A stretch of 7,554 bases of DNA from Hyphomonadaceae bacterium (lineage in GTDB: Bacteria; Pseudomonadota; Alphaproteobacteria; Caulobacterales; Aquidulcibacteraceae), in NCBI GenBank assembly GCA_025458365.1, contig JALOSP010000139.1, positions 1 to 7,554 on the forward strand, given 5' to 3'. The notes below the pieces were generated by a model. That model had not been told where the DNA came from. It saw nothing but the letters and a program-made list of their open reading frames with translations, and did not search any database. The position numbers and the translations under genes are program-made. This document shows, piece by piece, positions 1 to 6,076 of the stretch. Position 1 is the stretch's first letter; every line of letters begins with the position of its first letter.

Positions 1-931
1 CGGCAACAGCTTTTTATAAATTCTTTACTTGTATGATGATGAGAATAAAAAACGATTTTTCCCCATGTCTATTTATAAATATTTAGATTACTTCAGAAAA
101 TTCATTTTCACCCGCAAGGACAGCATAATCAAATTTTTCTTCGTACATCTCGATTATCGGGGTAGTAAATAAACAATATTTCATTTTTGTGGCCATTCCG
201 CAAATCACATCGTAGATATCATCATCCAACAAAAGGATTGATGTTGTCCTTCTTTGAGATTGACAAATCCTGCTTTATTTCTGTTTTTTTTTTTAAGAAT
301 AGGCTTTGGTTATTTCACTTTTGTTTCCAATCAGCAACAACGAACGATTTGGTAATATTGAAATCCCTTTCTTTTGTCATTTTGTATCAGCAAGGAATCT
401 ATTTCAAATTTACTTCCTTCGATTCACGACGCCCAATGAAGCAAAACTAAATACCACGAAAAATAAGCACGATAGTTTATAGAACAAATATAATTCCTTT
501 ATTTGCAGATATTGTACCACTAGAAATGAATCATGGACTGTAAATATTTTTGTGGGTTCTCACGGTCAGTGTCGAAGATATTTAAGACAAATGTAATGCT
601 AGTTTTTAACATGGATCAGTACTATTTGCGATAACCATAATTGATAATAAGTTAACATAAACAATCCTATACGAGAAATAAATAATGTAACACAGTTCTT
701 TTTATCAGCCTTCAGGCAAGCTAAGGAAACAAATATATTTGATTTATCACCCTTAAAAACCCATCCACGCAAATCGGCAAGCTCTTCTCTGTACCGTTTT
801 TTTGAAATCTGAATCTCATGAGTATCGCAATAATCAAGAAAAACAGATCCAGATACTTGTTTATTCTTAAAATTCTCGAGACTCGTAGCTTCGTCATCCT
901 CGTTGGGCAAGGATACTGCCTCTATGTTGTC
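1..931. other. AT-rich segment of foreign character, no recognised gene
   Basis: This stretch is markedly AT-rich, while everything to its right is GC-rich; the change is abrupt and lies inside serS. It holds an 11-T run (284-294), which is uncommon in the GC-rich bacterial DNA next to it. No long open frame fills it. The longest protein-like pieces are on the minus strand: 599-931, fused in frame to serS, and 83-274. Between them (about 280-600) stops interrupt all minus frames, although short peptide-like stretches occur. I recognise no bacterial gene, RNA or mobile element here. Broken coding pieces separated by AT-rich non-coding DNA would fit eukaryotic exons and introns, or decayed AT-rich bacterial DNA; the sequence alone does not decide. 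A chimeric assembly join is a serious possibility. Confidence 0.6.
83..274 (-). other. Unassigned short open frame in AT-rich segment
   Basis: An open frame of 63 sense codons runs from 274 down to a TAA at 83-85, and has an in-frame TAA just upstream (275-277). The translation looks protein-like: it has an acidic patch (LLLDDDIYDV), then a stretch containing KMKYCLFTTPIIEMYEEKFDY, and ends FSEVI. The first ATG is at 196, which would give only 37 residues. No ribosome-binding site was seen. I do not recognise a family. It could be the C-terminal end of a gene whose earlier part is interrupted, or a last exon if this DNA is eukaryotic, or chance. Reported because it is the most coding-like piece of the left end after the serS-fused tail. 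Confidence 0.2.
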
Positions 932-1591
932 AAAAAGGTCGTCTTCAAATTTCGGAAGCTGGCCAGTTCCAAACATGGCCTCATTCCTGACCATCAGCGG
1001 CGGGTTCACCTCCTGATACCCGCGCTCACCCGTCTGGGTGTCCAGCATGAACTGACCCAGCGCCCGTTCCAGCCGCGCCAGCTGGCCTTTCAGCACCACG
1101 AAGCGGGCGCCACTCATCCGGGCGGCGGCGGCAAAGTCCATCAGGCCCAGAGCTTCGCCAATCGCCACATGGTCCTTCGGCGCATAGTTGAACTGACGCG
1201 GGCTGCCCCAGCGGGCCGCTTCCACATTGCCATGTTCATCCGTGCCATCGGGAACACTGGGATCAGGCAGATTGGGCAGGGCGGCGAGCAGCGCGTGCAA
1301 TTGCGGCTCGGCCACGGCTTCTTCGCTGGCGGCGGCTTCCATGGCGGCCTTGGCGGCGGCGACCTGTTCCATCAGGCGGGCGGCTTCCGCCTCGTCCTTT
1401 TTCGCCTTGGCCGCACCGATGGCTTTGGACGCGCTGTTGCGGGTGGCTTCGGCCTCCATCCGCCGGGACTTGGCGGCGCGCACCTGTTCGTCCAGTGCAA
1501 TGATCGCTGGCGTCTGCGGGTCCAGCCCCTTGCGGACCCAGGCGGCGTCATAGTGGGCGGGATCGGCGCGCAGGGTCTTGATATCATGCAT
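599..1591 (-). CDS. serS: Seryl-tRNA synthetase, truncated and fused to foreign tail
   Basis: SerRS charges tRNA-Ser with serine in the cytoplasm. From ATG at 1591 (start MHDIKTLR, typical of the family) the protein shows the N-terminal tRNA-binding coiled coil (about residues 1-105, Ala/Glu/Lys-rich), a linker (LPNLPDPSVPDG), and the beginning of the class II catalytic domain. That includes motif 1 around the proline in YQEVNPPLMV (192-201) and the conserved GTGQLPKFEDDLF (208-220). Conserved sequence then stops: motifs 2 and 3 (ATP and serine binding), expected in the remaining ~200 residues of a ~425-residue enzyme, are absent. Residues 221-330 (599-931) are AT-rich and unrelated to SerRS. 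The product cannot be an active synthetase. Since serS is essential, either the join is artificial or an intact copy lies elsewhere. No clear Shine-Dalgarno precedes the start. The TraB/GumN gene lies upstream on the same strand, 359 bases away. Confidence 0.85.
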   Translation of the reverse strand: MHDIKTLRADPAHYDAAWVRKGLDPQTPAIIALDEQVRAAKSRRMEAEATRNSASKAIGAAKAKKDEAEAARLMEQVAAAKAAMEAAASEEAVAEPQLHALLAALPNLPDPSVPDGTDEHGNVEAARWGSPRQFNYAPKDHVAIGEALGLMDFAAAARMSGARFVVLKGQLARLERALGQFMLDTQTGERGYQEVNPPLMVRNEAMFGTGQLPKFEDDLFDNIEAVSLPNEDDEATSLENFKNKQVSGSVFLDYCDTHEIQISKKRYREELADLRGWVFKGDKSNIFVSLACLKADKKNCVTLFISRIGLFMLTYYQLWLSQIVLIHVKN

Positions 1592-1950
1592 GGGACGGGT
1601 CCGGACCGGAAGGAGAGATCAACCCCGCCGGGATTAGCCGCTTCGCGCGATGACCGGAAGGGGGCGATTGCTTTGGATCGTCAGGCAATGCCCCTCTTCC
1701 CGCGAAGTGGCGGCGGACTCGCATCTGCCCGGGGCATGCGCGGTCTTGCTCCTCTTCCCCTTGTGGGGCTTGGAGCAGCGCTCCAAGGGCTGGGAGATGG
1801 GGGTTCTCGCGGAAAGCGCAGATTCAGTGAAGTTTGCGCTTGCCTCACCGCCCCCCATCCCAACCCTTCCCCACGAGGGGGAAGGGCTTTCCATCGCCCC
1901 GTCGACACATTCGATTGCCAGGCGCGCAGCGTGACGATGGGGGCCTCGGC
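1592..1950. repeat. Intergenic region with inverted dispersed-repeat pair and hairpins
   Basis: This 359-base gap between the TraB/GumN gene and serS, both on the minus strand, has no gene. It carries two related GC-rich units in opposite orientation. Unit A (about 1752-1803, plus) reads CTTCCCC..GTGGGG.. and ends in a GGGAGATGGGGG stretch. Unit B (about 1850-1887, minus) has the same core and ends GGGATGGGGG. Unit B contains a perfect 9-bp hairpin (1864-1872 with 1878-1886, 5-base loop). Unit A contains an 8-bp hairpin (1769-1776 with 1780-1787, 3-base loop). Between the units a 7-bp inverted repeat (1814-1820 with 1835-1841) could nest inside a larger stem formed by A and B. CCCTTCCCC..GGGGAAGGG units resemble dispersed intergenic repeats of alphaproteobacterial genomes; that comparison is from memory. 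The 9-bp hairpin, about 65 bases past the TraB/GumN stop, might also end transcription, but its T-run is poor. Confidence 0.6.
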
Positions 1951-2895
1951 CTAGCGCCGCCCGGTGACCTGCACCGAGCTGTGGCCATGCTGCTGCAGGA
2001 AGACCTGCACGCTGTCATTGCCGACCAGATGGCCCGCACCGACGGCCACGAAAACCGTGCCGGGCTGGTCCATCCGTGCATCGATCCAGTCCGCCCAGAC
2101 CCGGTTGCGATCTTCCAACAGCACCCTGCGGAATTCGGGGACCTCACCTATGGCCTTGTTGACCGTGCCTTCCAGCGCCACAGCGTCACCATTCTGCCAC
2201 GCCGACAGCATCGCCCGGGAATCATCGGCGGCACTGGCCCAGTCGCGCAAGCCGATCCGAAGGGCGTTGAACGAAACCTCGTCGCTGAGCCCCGCGAAAA
2301 AGCCGATCTGTTGCTCAAAGGTTTCGAATCCCTCGATCGGTTTGCCGGCCGTATTGGCCAGGCGGGTCAGGACCTTTTCCGCGCCGGATTCCGGATTGAG
2401 CCCGAGCTCGCCGGCCAAGGCCACAGCCATCAGCAGGTTTGCCAGCCACGGGCGCATGCCTTCGAACATCTGGACCGGCCCGCCGAGCTTTGCGGCAGCC
2501 TTGGCGAGGGTTTCTGTTTCGGCGGGCGTCAACCGGCCCAGCAGCGAGCCAAATGCCGGTTGGGCCGCACCCATGGCCATCATCGACTGGGCTTCGGCCG
2601 GGGTCGGCTCCAGGCTGGCCAGCTCCATTTTGAGGGTCTGGCTGGAATCAAACGCCGCGCGCACGGTTGGCGTCATCCAGGTTTCGCCTTCGGGCAGCAG
2701 ATGGAACGTGCCAAACAGATAAATGGTCGTGTCGGCATCCCGGACCACCCACATGGCGGGTCCAGCCGCCAGTGCGGTGTCTGCCGCGGCAGCGGTCGCC
2801 ACCGGTGTGGTGCTGGTGCTGGTGTCGGAGGTGGCGCACGCCGTTGCGAGCAGCAAGGCGGCAACAGCCGTGGTGGCGCGGAACAGGGATTTCAT
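1951..2895 (-). CDS. TraB/GumN family lipoprotein
   Basis: A 314-residue protein of the TraB/GumN family, which shares a metalloprotease-like fold with Tiki/TraB proteins; the substrate of bacterial members is mostly unknown. The start at 2895 (MKSLFRATTAVAALLLATAC) gives a clean lipoprotein signal peptide with the likely lipid-anchored cysteine at residue 20, followed by a Ser/Thr/Ala-rich linker (about 21-48). The family's N-terminal motif is YLFGTFHLLPEG (59-70); its C-terminal motif GAGHL is at 286-290, near the end as usual. The start is decided by a strong GAGGAGAG ribosome-binding site (2900-2907), four bases before the ATG. A start at 2988 would add 31 residues, hide the signal peptide and translate through the promoter region. 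The protein probably acts in the periplasm, anchored to a membrane. The hypothetical gene upstream ends 108 bases before this start. The family call is firm; the function is not known. Confidence 0.88.
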   Translation of the reverse strand: MKSLFRATTAVAALLLATACATSDTSTSTTPVATAAAADTALAAGPAMWVVRDADTTIYLFGTFHLLPEGETWMTPTVRAAFDSSQTLKMELASLEPTPAEAQSMMAMGAAQPAFGSLLGRLTPAETETLAKAAAKLGGPVQMFEGMRPWLANLLMAVALAGELGLNPESGAEKVLTRLANTAGKPIEGFETFEQQIGFFAGLSDEVSFNALRIGLRDWASAADDSRAMLSAWQNGDAVALEGTVNKAIGEVPEFRRVLLEDRNRVWADWIDARMDQPGTVFVAVGAGHLVGNDSVQVFLQQHGHSSVQVTGRR

Positions 2896-2899
2896 GGTG

Positions 2900-2907
2900 C
2901 TCTCCTC
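2900..2907 (-). promoter_or_regulatory. Ribosome-binding site of TraB/GumN gene
   Basis: GAGGAGAG on the minus strand, four bases before the ATG at 2895. It is among the best Shine-Dalgarno matches in the window and supports 2895 rather than 2988 as the start, in agreement with the signal peptide. Confidence 0.75.
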
Positions 2908-2948
2908 GACAATACAGGCGACATTGGCGTCGCACTTCGCATCCAGAT

Positions 2949-2987
2949 TGACAATTGACATTGTCGTTATGCAAAGTATACTTGTCA
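2949..2987 (-). promoter_or_regulatory. Putative operator/promoter dyads upstream of TraB/GumN gene
   Basis: This locally AT-rich island in the 108-base gap holds two adjacent dyads. One is GACAAT-N4-ATTGTC (2950-2965). The other is the 10-base perfect palindrome AAGTATACTT (2974-2983). An outer TGACAA (2949-2954) is mirrored by TTGTCA (2982-2987), so the 39-base block is bounded by an inverted repeat. On the minus strand the second dyad contains TATACT, a good -10 hexamer. The only upstream -35 candidate, TTGACG, would sit at an over-long 21-base spacing, so the promoter assignment is weak. Stacked dyads over a possible -10 suggest binding of a dimeric repressor. No regulator gene is adjacent, so the binding protein is unknown. 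Confidence 0.4.
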
Positions 2988-3003
2988 TTTCAGGCCCGGC
3001 CCG

Positions 3004-3579
3004 TCAAGCACCCTTGTCATTATTCTGCAGTTCCCTCGTAGACTGACCGCCCGGGGAACGAGGGTGAATCCGCGCCGCAAGGGCGATTGTCTCGACAGGT
3101 TGCAGGTTGACCTGACCCTGCCTCAACAGGATCGGCCCGAAGAACAGCGGCTTTTTTGTAAAGCTGATCGCCTCGATCACCCGCCACGCGCTCCCGTCCG
3201 GGCTCTCTGCATAGAGGATCAGCAAGTTCTTGTGACTGTCTGAGGAGCCTTCCGACACGACAACCATCGGGCCAGGGGGCAAGGCGCCCAGCCTGCGATA
3301 CAGGTCGTCCAGCTGGTCGCGGTTGGAGTGGCCATCACCGTCCAGCACGGTATCATGGTCGCAGATTGCAAATGGCGTCAGCCCGCCCCGGCGGCACAGG
3401 CGCCCGATGGCGTGCGTGCGCGCTAGTGTGATCATGGTCTGGAAAGCAGCGGCGGGCGCGTCGGTCAGTCCGGTTCCGGCAGTCATGGCGCCCGGCTTGG
3501 ACCGGAGTGCCTCGTGCAACAAGTGGCAGCCCCTGTCCTGCCCGCCAGTCGGGCCGGGGTGGTGCTCGCCACGGTGCAT
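3004..3579 (-). CDS. Hypothetical protein
   Basis: A 191-residue protein that I do not assign to a family. Its codons have strongly G/C-biased third positions throughout, including the N-terminal part, which supports real coding. It has no signal peptide, membrane segment or repeat. The middle (about 50-150) looks like a compact soluble domain, with the stretch TPFAICDHDTVLDGDGHSNR, a strand-like MVVVSEG, and LLILYAESPDG. The start at 3579 has a modest GGAG nine bases upstream. An alternative ATG at 3486 gives 160 residues and drops an unusual His/Gly-rich leader; it has no good ribosome-binding site. The gene is divergent from the hydrolase (107-base gap) and lies upstream of the TraB/GumN gene on the same strand. 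The intervening promoter-like block suggests separate transcription from that gene. Confidence 0.6.
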   Translation of the reverse strand: MHRGEHHPGPTGGQDRGCHLLHEALRSKPGAMTAGTGLTDAPAAAFQTMITLARTHAIGRLCRRGGLTPFAICDHDTVLDGDGHSNRDQLDDLYRRLGALPPGPMVVVSEGSSDSHKNLLILYAESPDGSAWRVIEAISFTKKPLFFGPILLRQGQVNLQPVETIALAARIHPRSPGGQSTRELQNNDKGA

Positions 3580-3686
3580 GCTGTTTGACTCCGCCCCGCT
3601 TCACGATAGCGTGTCCACGGTGAACCTCAATGACGCCCCAAGAGTGTCAGGGTTGCACGTCGATCGCGTTTCGGGAGCAGACACTG

Positions 3687-4478
3687 ATGGCAGCCACAGC
3701 AACACAGGCCGACCTTGGCCCAAGCCCGCGTCCGCGTTTGAAACCGCCCCATCGGGGGCTTCTGCTGGTGGAAGGGCGTGCCTGGATCGAATTTGCAGGT
3801 TCGGTGCTGGCCCGCCCGATCCTCGACAGCGCGCCCAGGGGTGACGGCCATCCGGTGCTGCTGCTGCCGGGCTTCCTGGCTTCAGACCGTTCGACAGCCC
3901 CGATCCGCAGCTATCTGAAGCGGCTGGGCTATGATGCCCATGCCTGGGAGATGGGCCAGAATTTGGGGGGCTTCTACAAGAAGCGCCATCTGCTGGAGCG
4001 CAGGCTCGATGAAATCCACGCGGCCACCGGCCGGAAGGTCAGCCTGATCGGCTGGAGCCTGGGCGGTGTCTATGCACGCTATCTGTCGCTCGCGCGGACA
4101 GAAAAGGTGCGCTCCGTGATCACGCTGGGCAGCCCGTTTGCAGGCGATGTGCGCGCCACCAACGCCAGCAAGCTCTATGAAATGCTGTCGGGTGAGCGTC
4201 ACCAGAACACCAAGCCGGCGGATCTCGAAGCGCTGGCAGGCGATCTGCCGGTGCCCAATTCATCCATCTATACCAAGCTCGATGCCATCGTGAACTGGCG
4301 CACCTGCATTGCGCCCGATGCGCCGAATGCGGAGAATATCGAAGTGCGGCTGGCCAGCCATGTCGGGATTGGCGTGAATGCTGCAGCCTGGTGGGCGGTG
4401 GCTGACCGGCTGTCCCAAAAGGACGGGCAGTTTGCCCCGTTCAAGAAGGACGGACCATTTGCGATTGCCTATGGCTGA
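3687..4478 (+). CDS. Alpha/beta hydrolase (esterase/lipase-like)
   Basis: A 263-residue serine hydrolase with the alpha/beta fold. The nucleophile elbow is GWSLGG with Ser124. A strand plus oxyanion-hole segment lies at VLLLPGFLASD (57-67). The likely acid is Asp199 in IYTKLDAIVNW and the likely base His225 in SHVGIGVN, giving Ser-Asp-His in the usual order. There is no signal peptide or membrane helix, so it is probably cytoplasmic or loosely membrane-associated. The start at 3687 has GGGAG nine bases upstream; an in-frame ATG at 3630 would add 19 atypical residues. An acyltransferase gene follows 68 bases downstream on the same strand, so the two are probably co-transcribed and the substrate is probably an acyl ester or other lipid. 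Substrate specificity cannot be read from the sequence. Confidence 0.85.
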   Translation: MAATATQADLGPSPRPRLKPPHRGLLLVEGRAWIEFAGSVLARPILDSAPRGDGHPVLLLPGFLASDRSTAPIRSYLKRLGYDAHAWEMGQNLGGFYKKRHLLERRLDEIHAATGRKVSLIGWSLGGVYARYLSLARTEKVRSVITLGSPFAGDVRATNASKLYEMLSGERHQNTKPADLEALAGDLPVPNSSIYTKLDAIVNWRTCIAPDAPNAENIEVRLASHVGIGVNAAAWWAVADRLSQKDGQFAPFKKDGPFAIAYG

Positions 4479-4546
4479 ACGGGTTGACGCGACCAGCCCG
4501 TCAGTGGCTGGCGCATTTGTCCTGTGGATGAGGGGGAGGGCAGGGA

Positions 4547-5942
4547 ATGGCCGCTGCGATCAAGCTGACGTCGATGGATTCCATGTTTCTCTACATGGAA
4601 ACGCCCGAAATGCCGATGCATGTGGGCTCCATCGCCCTGTTCAAGCCCGCGAAGGACTATCGCGGCGACTTCTTCGAGGACTTCAAGGCGCAAGTTGCCG
4701 GTCGCCTGCATCTGGCGCCTGCCTTGCGCCGCAAGCTCGCCCGCCCGGTGCTCGATCTCGACAATCCCAGCTGGATCGAAGACGAGGCGTTCGATCTGAA
4801 CCGCCACATGTTCCGCGCCGCCCTGCCCGAACCGCGCGATGAGGCAAGCTTGAACCGGCTGGTCGGCTGGATGCATGCCAAGCTGCTCAATCGGGCGCGC
4901 CCCCTGTGGGAAATGTACGTGTTTGACGATCTGCCAGACGGGCAGGTGGGTCTTTATTCCAAGCTGCACCATGCCATGATCGACGGCGGGGCAGGGGTGG
5001 CGCTGTCCAAAATCATCTATGATTTCAGCGCCACGCCAAAGGACCGCCCGGCACCAGCCAGTGGGGCTGCCAGTGGTGCTGTTCGATCATGCCATGATGC
5101 AGACCGAAACCGCGCTCAAGCTGGTGACCAACCTGCCACTGGTGGCCAAGACTGTGGCCGATGTGGCTGGCGGCCTGTTGAAGCCTGATGTGCTCGCCCG
5201 CCTGCCAGGCATGATCCCGCCGAAGACGCCGCTGGGCCGGTCGATCTCGTCCGAGCGCAGTTTTGCAACCTTGCACCTGCCGTTGAAGCGCGTGAAGGCG
5301 GCTGGCAAACCGGTCGGTGCCAAGCTGAATGACGTGGTGCTGGCCTTGTGTTCAGGTGCACTGCGCCGCTGGCTTGCCGATCAGGGCGCGCTGCCGGTGA
5401 AATCCATGACGGCTGCGGTTCCGATCTCGCTGCGCGAGGATGGCAATGCAGACAGCAATAATCAGGTGTTTGCCACCACATTCTCGCTCTGCTCCACCAT
5501 TGCCGACCCCAAGCTGCGGCTGGAAGCGATCATTGCCGAGGGTGGCGCGGCCAAGGCGATGATCAATCCCTTGAAAGACGTGATCCCTCATGTGCAGCAT
5601 CTCTCGGTGCTGGGCGCGCCGATGGGCATGCAGGTGATGGCGTTGCTCTATTCACGCTCCAACCTGGCCGACGTGATGCCGATGGCGGCCAATGTGATCA
5701 TCTCCAATGTGCCCGGCGCGCCGATGAGCCTTTATGCGGCGGGAGCCGAGTTGCAGCATCTCTATCCGGTCTCGATCCCGACCCATGGCATGGCGCTCAA
5801 TATCACGGTGCAGAGCTATCGTGACGAGCTGGACTTTGGCCTGATCGCGGGCGCCAATGTGCTGAACGACGCCGAACTGGCGAAGATCGCCCGCTATCTG
5901 CGTGAGGAACTGGGCGTGCTGGAGGAGGCGGTGGGGATTTGA
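4547..5942 (+). pseudogene. WS/DGAT-family acyltransferase, interrupted by a +1 frameshift
   Basis: Wax ester synthase/diacylglycerol acyltransferases move an acyl group from acyl-CoA to an alcohol or diacylglycerol, making storage lipids. The first part (4547 to about 5065) starts with MAAAIKLTSMDSMFLYMET and holds the catalytic HHxxxDG motif (HHAMIDG, His141, His142, Asp146). This frame then goes wrong and stops at 5188. The second part continues in the next frame (from about 5067 to TGA 5940-5942) with the family's ND motif (KLNDVVLA, about 261-262 after repair), ISNVPGA (about 385-391) and a C-terminal LNITVQSYRDELDFGL. Removing one G from GGGG at 5063-5066 restores a single 464-residue protein of normal length, reading PASGLPVVLFDH across the join. 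The start has a purine-rich AGGGGGAGGG upstream. All motifs are intact, so a sequencing error or a very recent mutation is likely. It shares a probable operon with the hydrolase. Confidence 0.85.
5057..5080 (+). repeat. 12-bp tandem duplication at the frameshift site
   Basis: GCCAGTGGGGCT (5057-5068) is followed at once by GCCAGTGGTGCT (5069-5080), matching at 11 of 12 bases. The GGGG run holding the apparent extra base is in the first copy. Twelve bases is a whole number of codons, so the duplication alone does not explain the frameshift, but slippage at such a site could. Confidence 0.7.
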
Positions 5943-5950
5943 GGCCCTTT

Positions 5951-6016
5951 TGGAGCGCGGCAGTCCCTGCCGCATTGGGGTGGACGCGAATTTGCGGCTG
6001 GGACAGCCGCGCTCCA
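5951..6016. repeat. REP-like palindromic element: outer stem enclosing two hairpins
   Basis: The element lies nine bases after the acyltransferase stop. Read as one long hairpin, its 24-base arms (5951-5974 with 5993-6016) pair with only two mismatches around an 18-base loop. Read another way, each arm forms its own perfect 6-bp hairpin (5957-5973 and 5994-6010, each with a 5-base loop), and TGGAGC (5951-5956) pairs with GCTCCA (6011-6016) as a closing stem, giving a three-way junction. There is no T-run, so it is not a standard intrinsic terminator, though it could protect or attenuate RNA. GC-rich units of this sort are dispersed in many proteobacterial genomes. A half-copy lies at 6644-6666. 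Confidence 0.75.
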
Positions 6017-6038
6017 GCGGCCGCTTCCTCGCGCAGGA

Positions 6039-6076
6039 TTGACCGGTATTGCTGATGCGCATATCGTGCACGTATG
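6039..6076 (+). promoter_or_regulatory. Promoter of ccdAB with overlapping palindrome, probably leaderless
   Basis: TTGACC (6039-6044, five of six -35 bases) and TATCGT (6062-6067, four of six -10 bases) are separated by exactly 17 bases. The expected transcription start, about 6-8 bases past the -10, coincides with the ATG at 6074, so the mRNA would have little or no leader. This agrees with the lack of a Shine-Dalgarno before ccdA. The palindrome CGTGCACG (6065-6072) overlaps the -10 and start point, and CATA/TATG (6060-6063, 6073-6076) flank it. This is a natural place for the CcdA ribbon-helix-helix dimer to bind and autorepress, as known for ccd of plasmid F; here it is inferred. Confidence 0.5.

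Noticed and set aside
187..450. Plus-strand 87-codon frame in the AT-rich segment
   Set aside because: Composition is Phe/Ser/Lys-rich low-complexity typical of AT-rich non-coding DNA; no ribosome-binding site; it is partly antisense to the more protein-like minus frame 83-274.
818..1954. Long plus-strand frame opposite serS
   Set aside because: Shadow of serS: Gly/Arg/His-rich translation with no family resemblance, while the minus strand carries clear SerRS motifs.
1834..2958. Long plus-strand frame opposite the TraB/GumN gene
   Set aside because: Antisense shadow; the minus strand has a signal peptide, ribosome-binding site and both family motifs.
2896..2988. Longer N-terminus for the TraB/GumN protein starting at 2988
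   Set aside because: It would bury the lipoprotein signal peptide and translate through dyads and a GAGGAGAG ribosome-binding site that fit a start at 2895.
5019..5942. Second acyltransferase frame as an independent gene starting at 5019
   Set aside because: The first ~16 residues are out-of-frame reading of the upstream half, there is no ribosome-binding site, and together the two frames make exactly one WS/DGAT protein.
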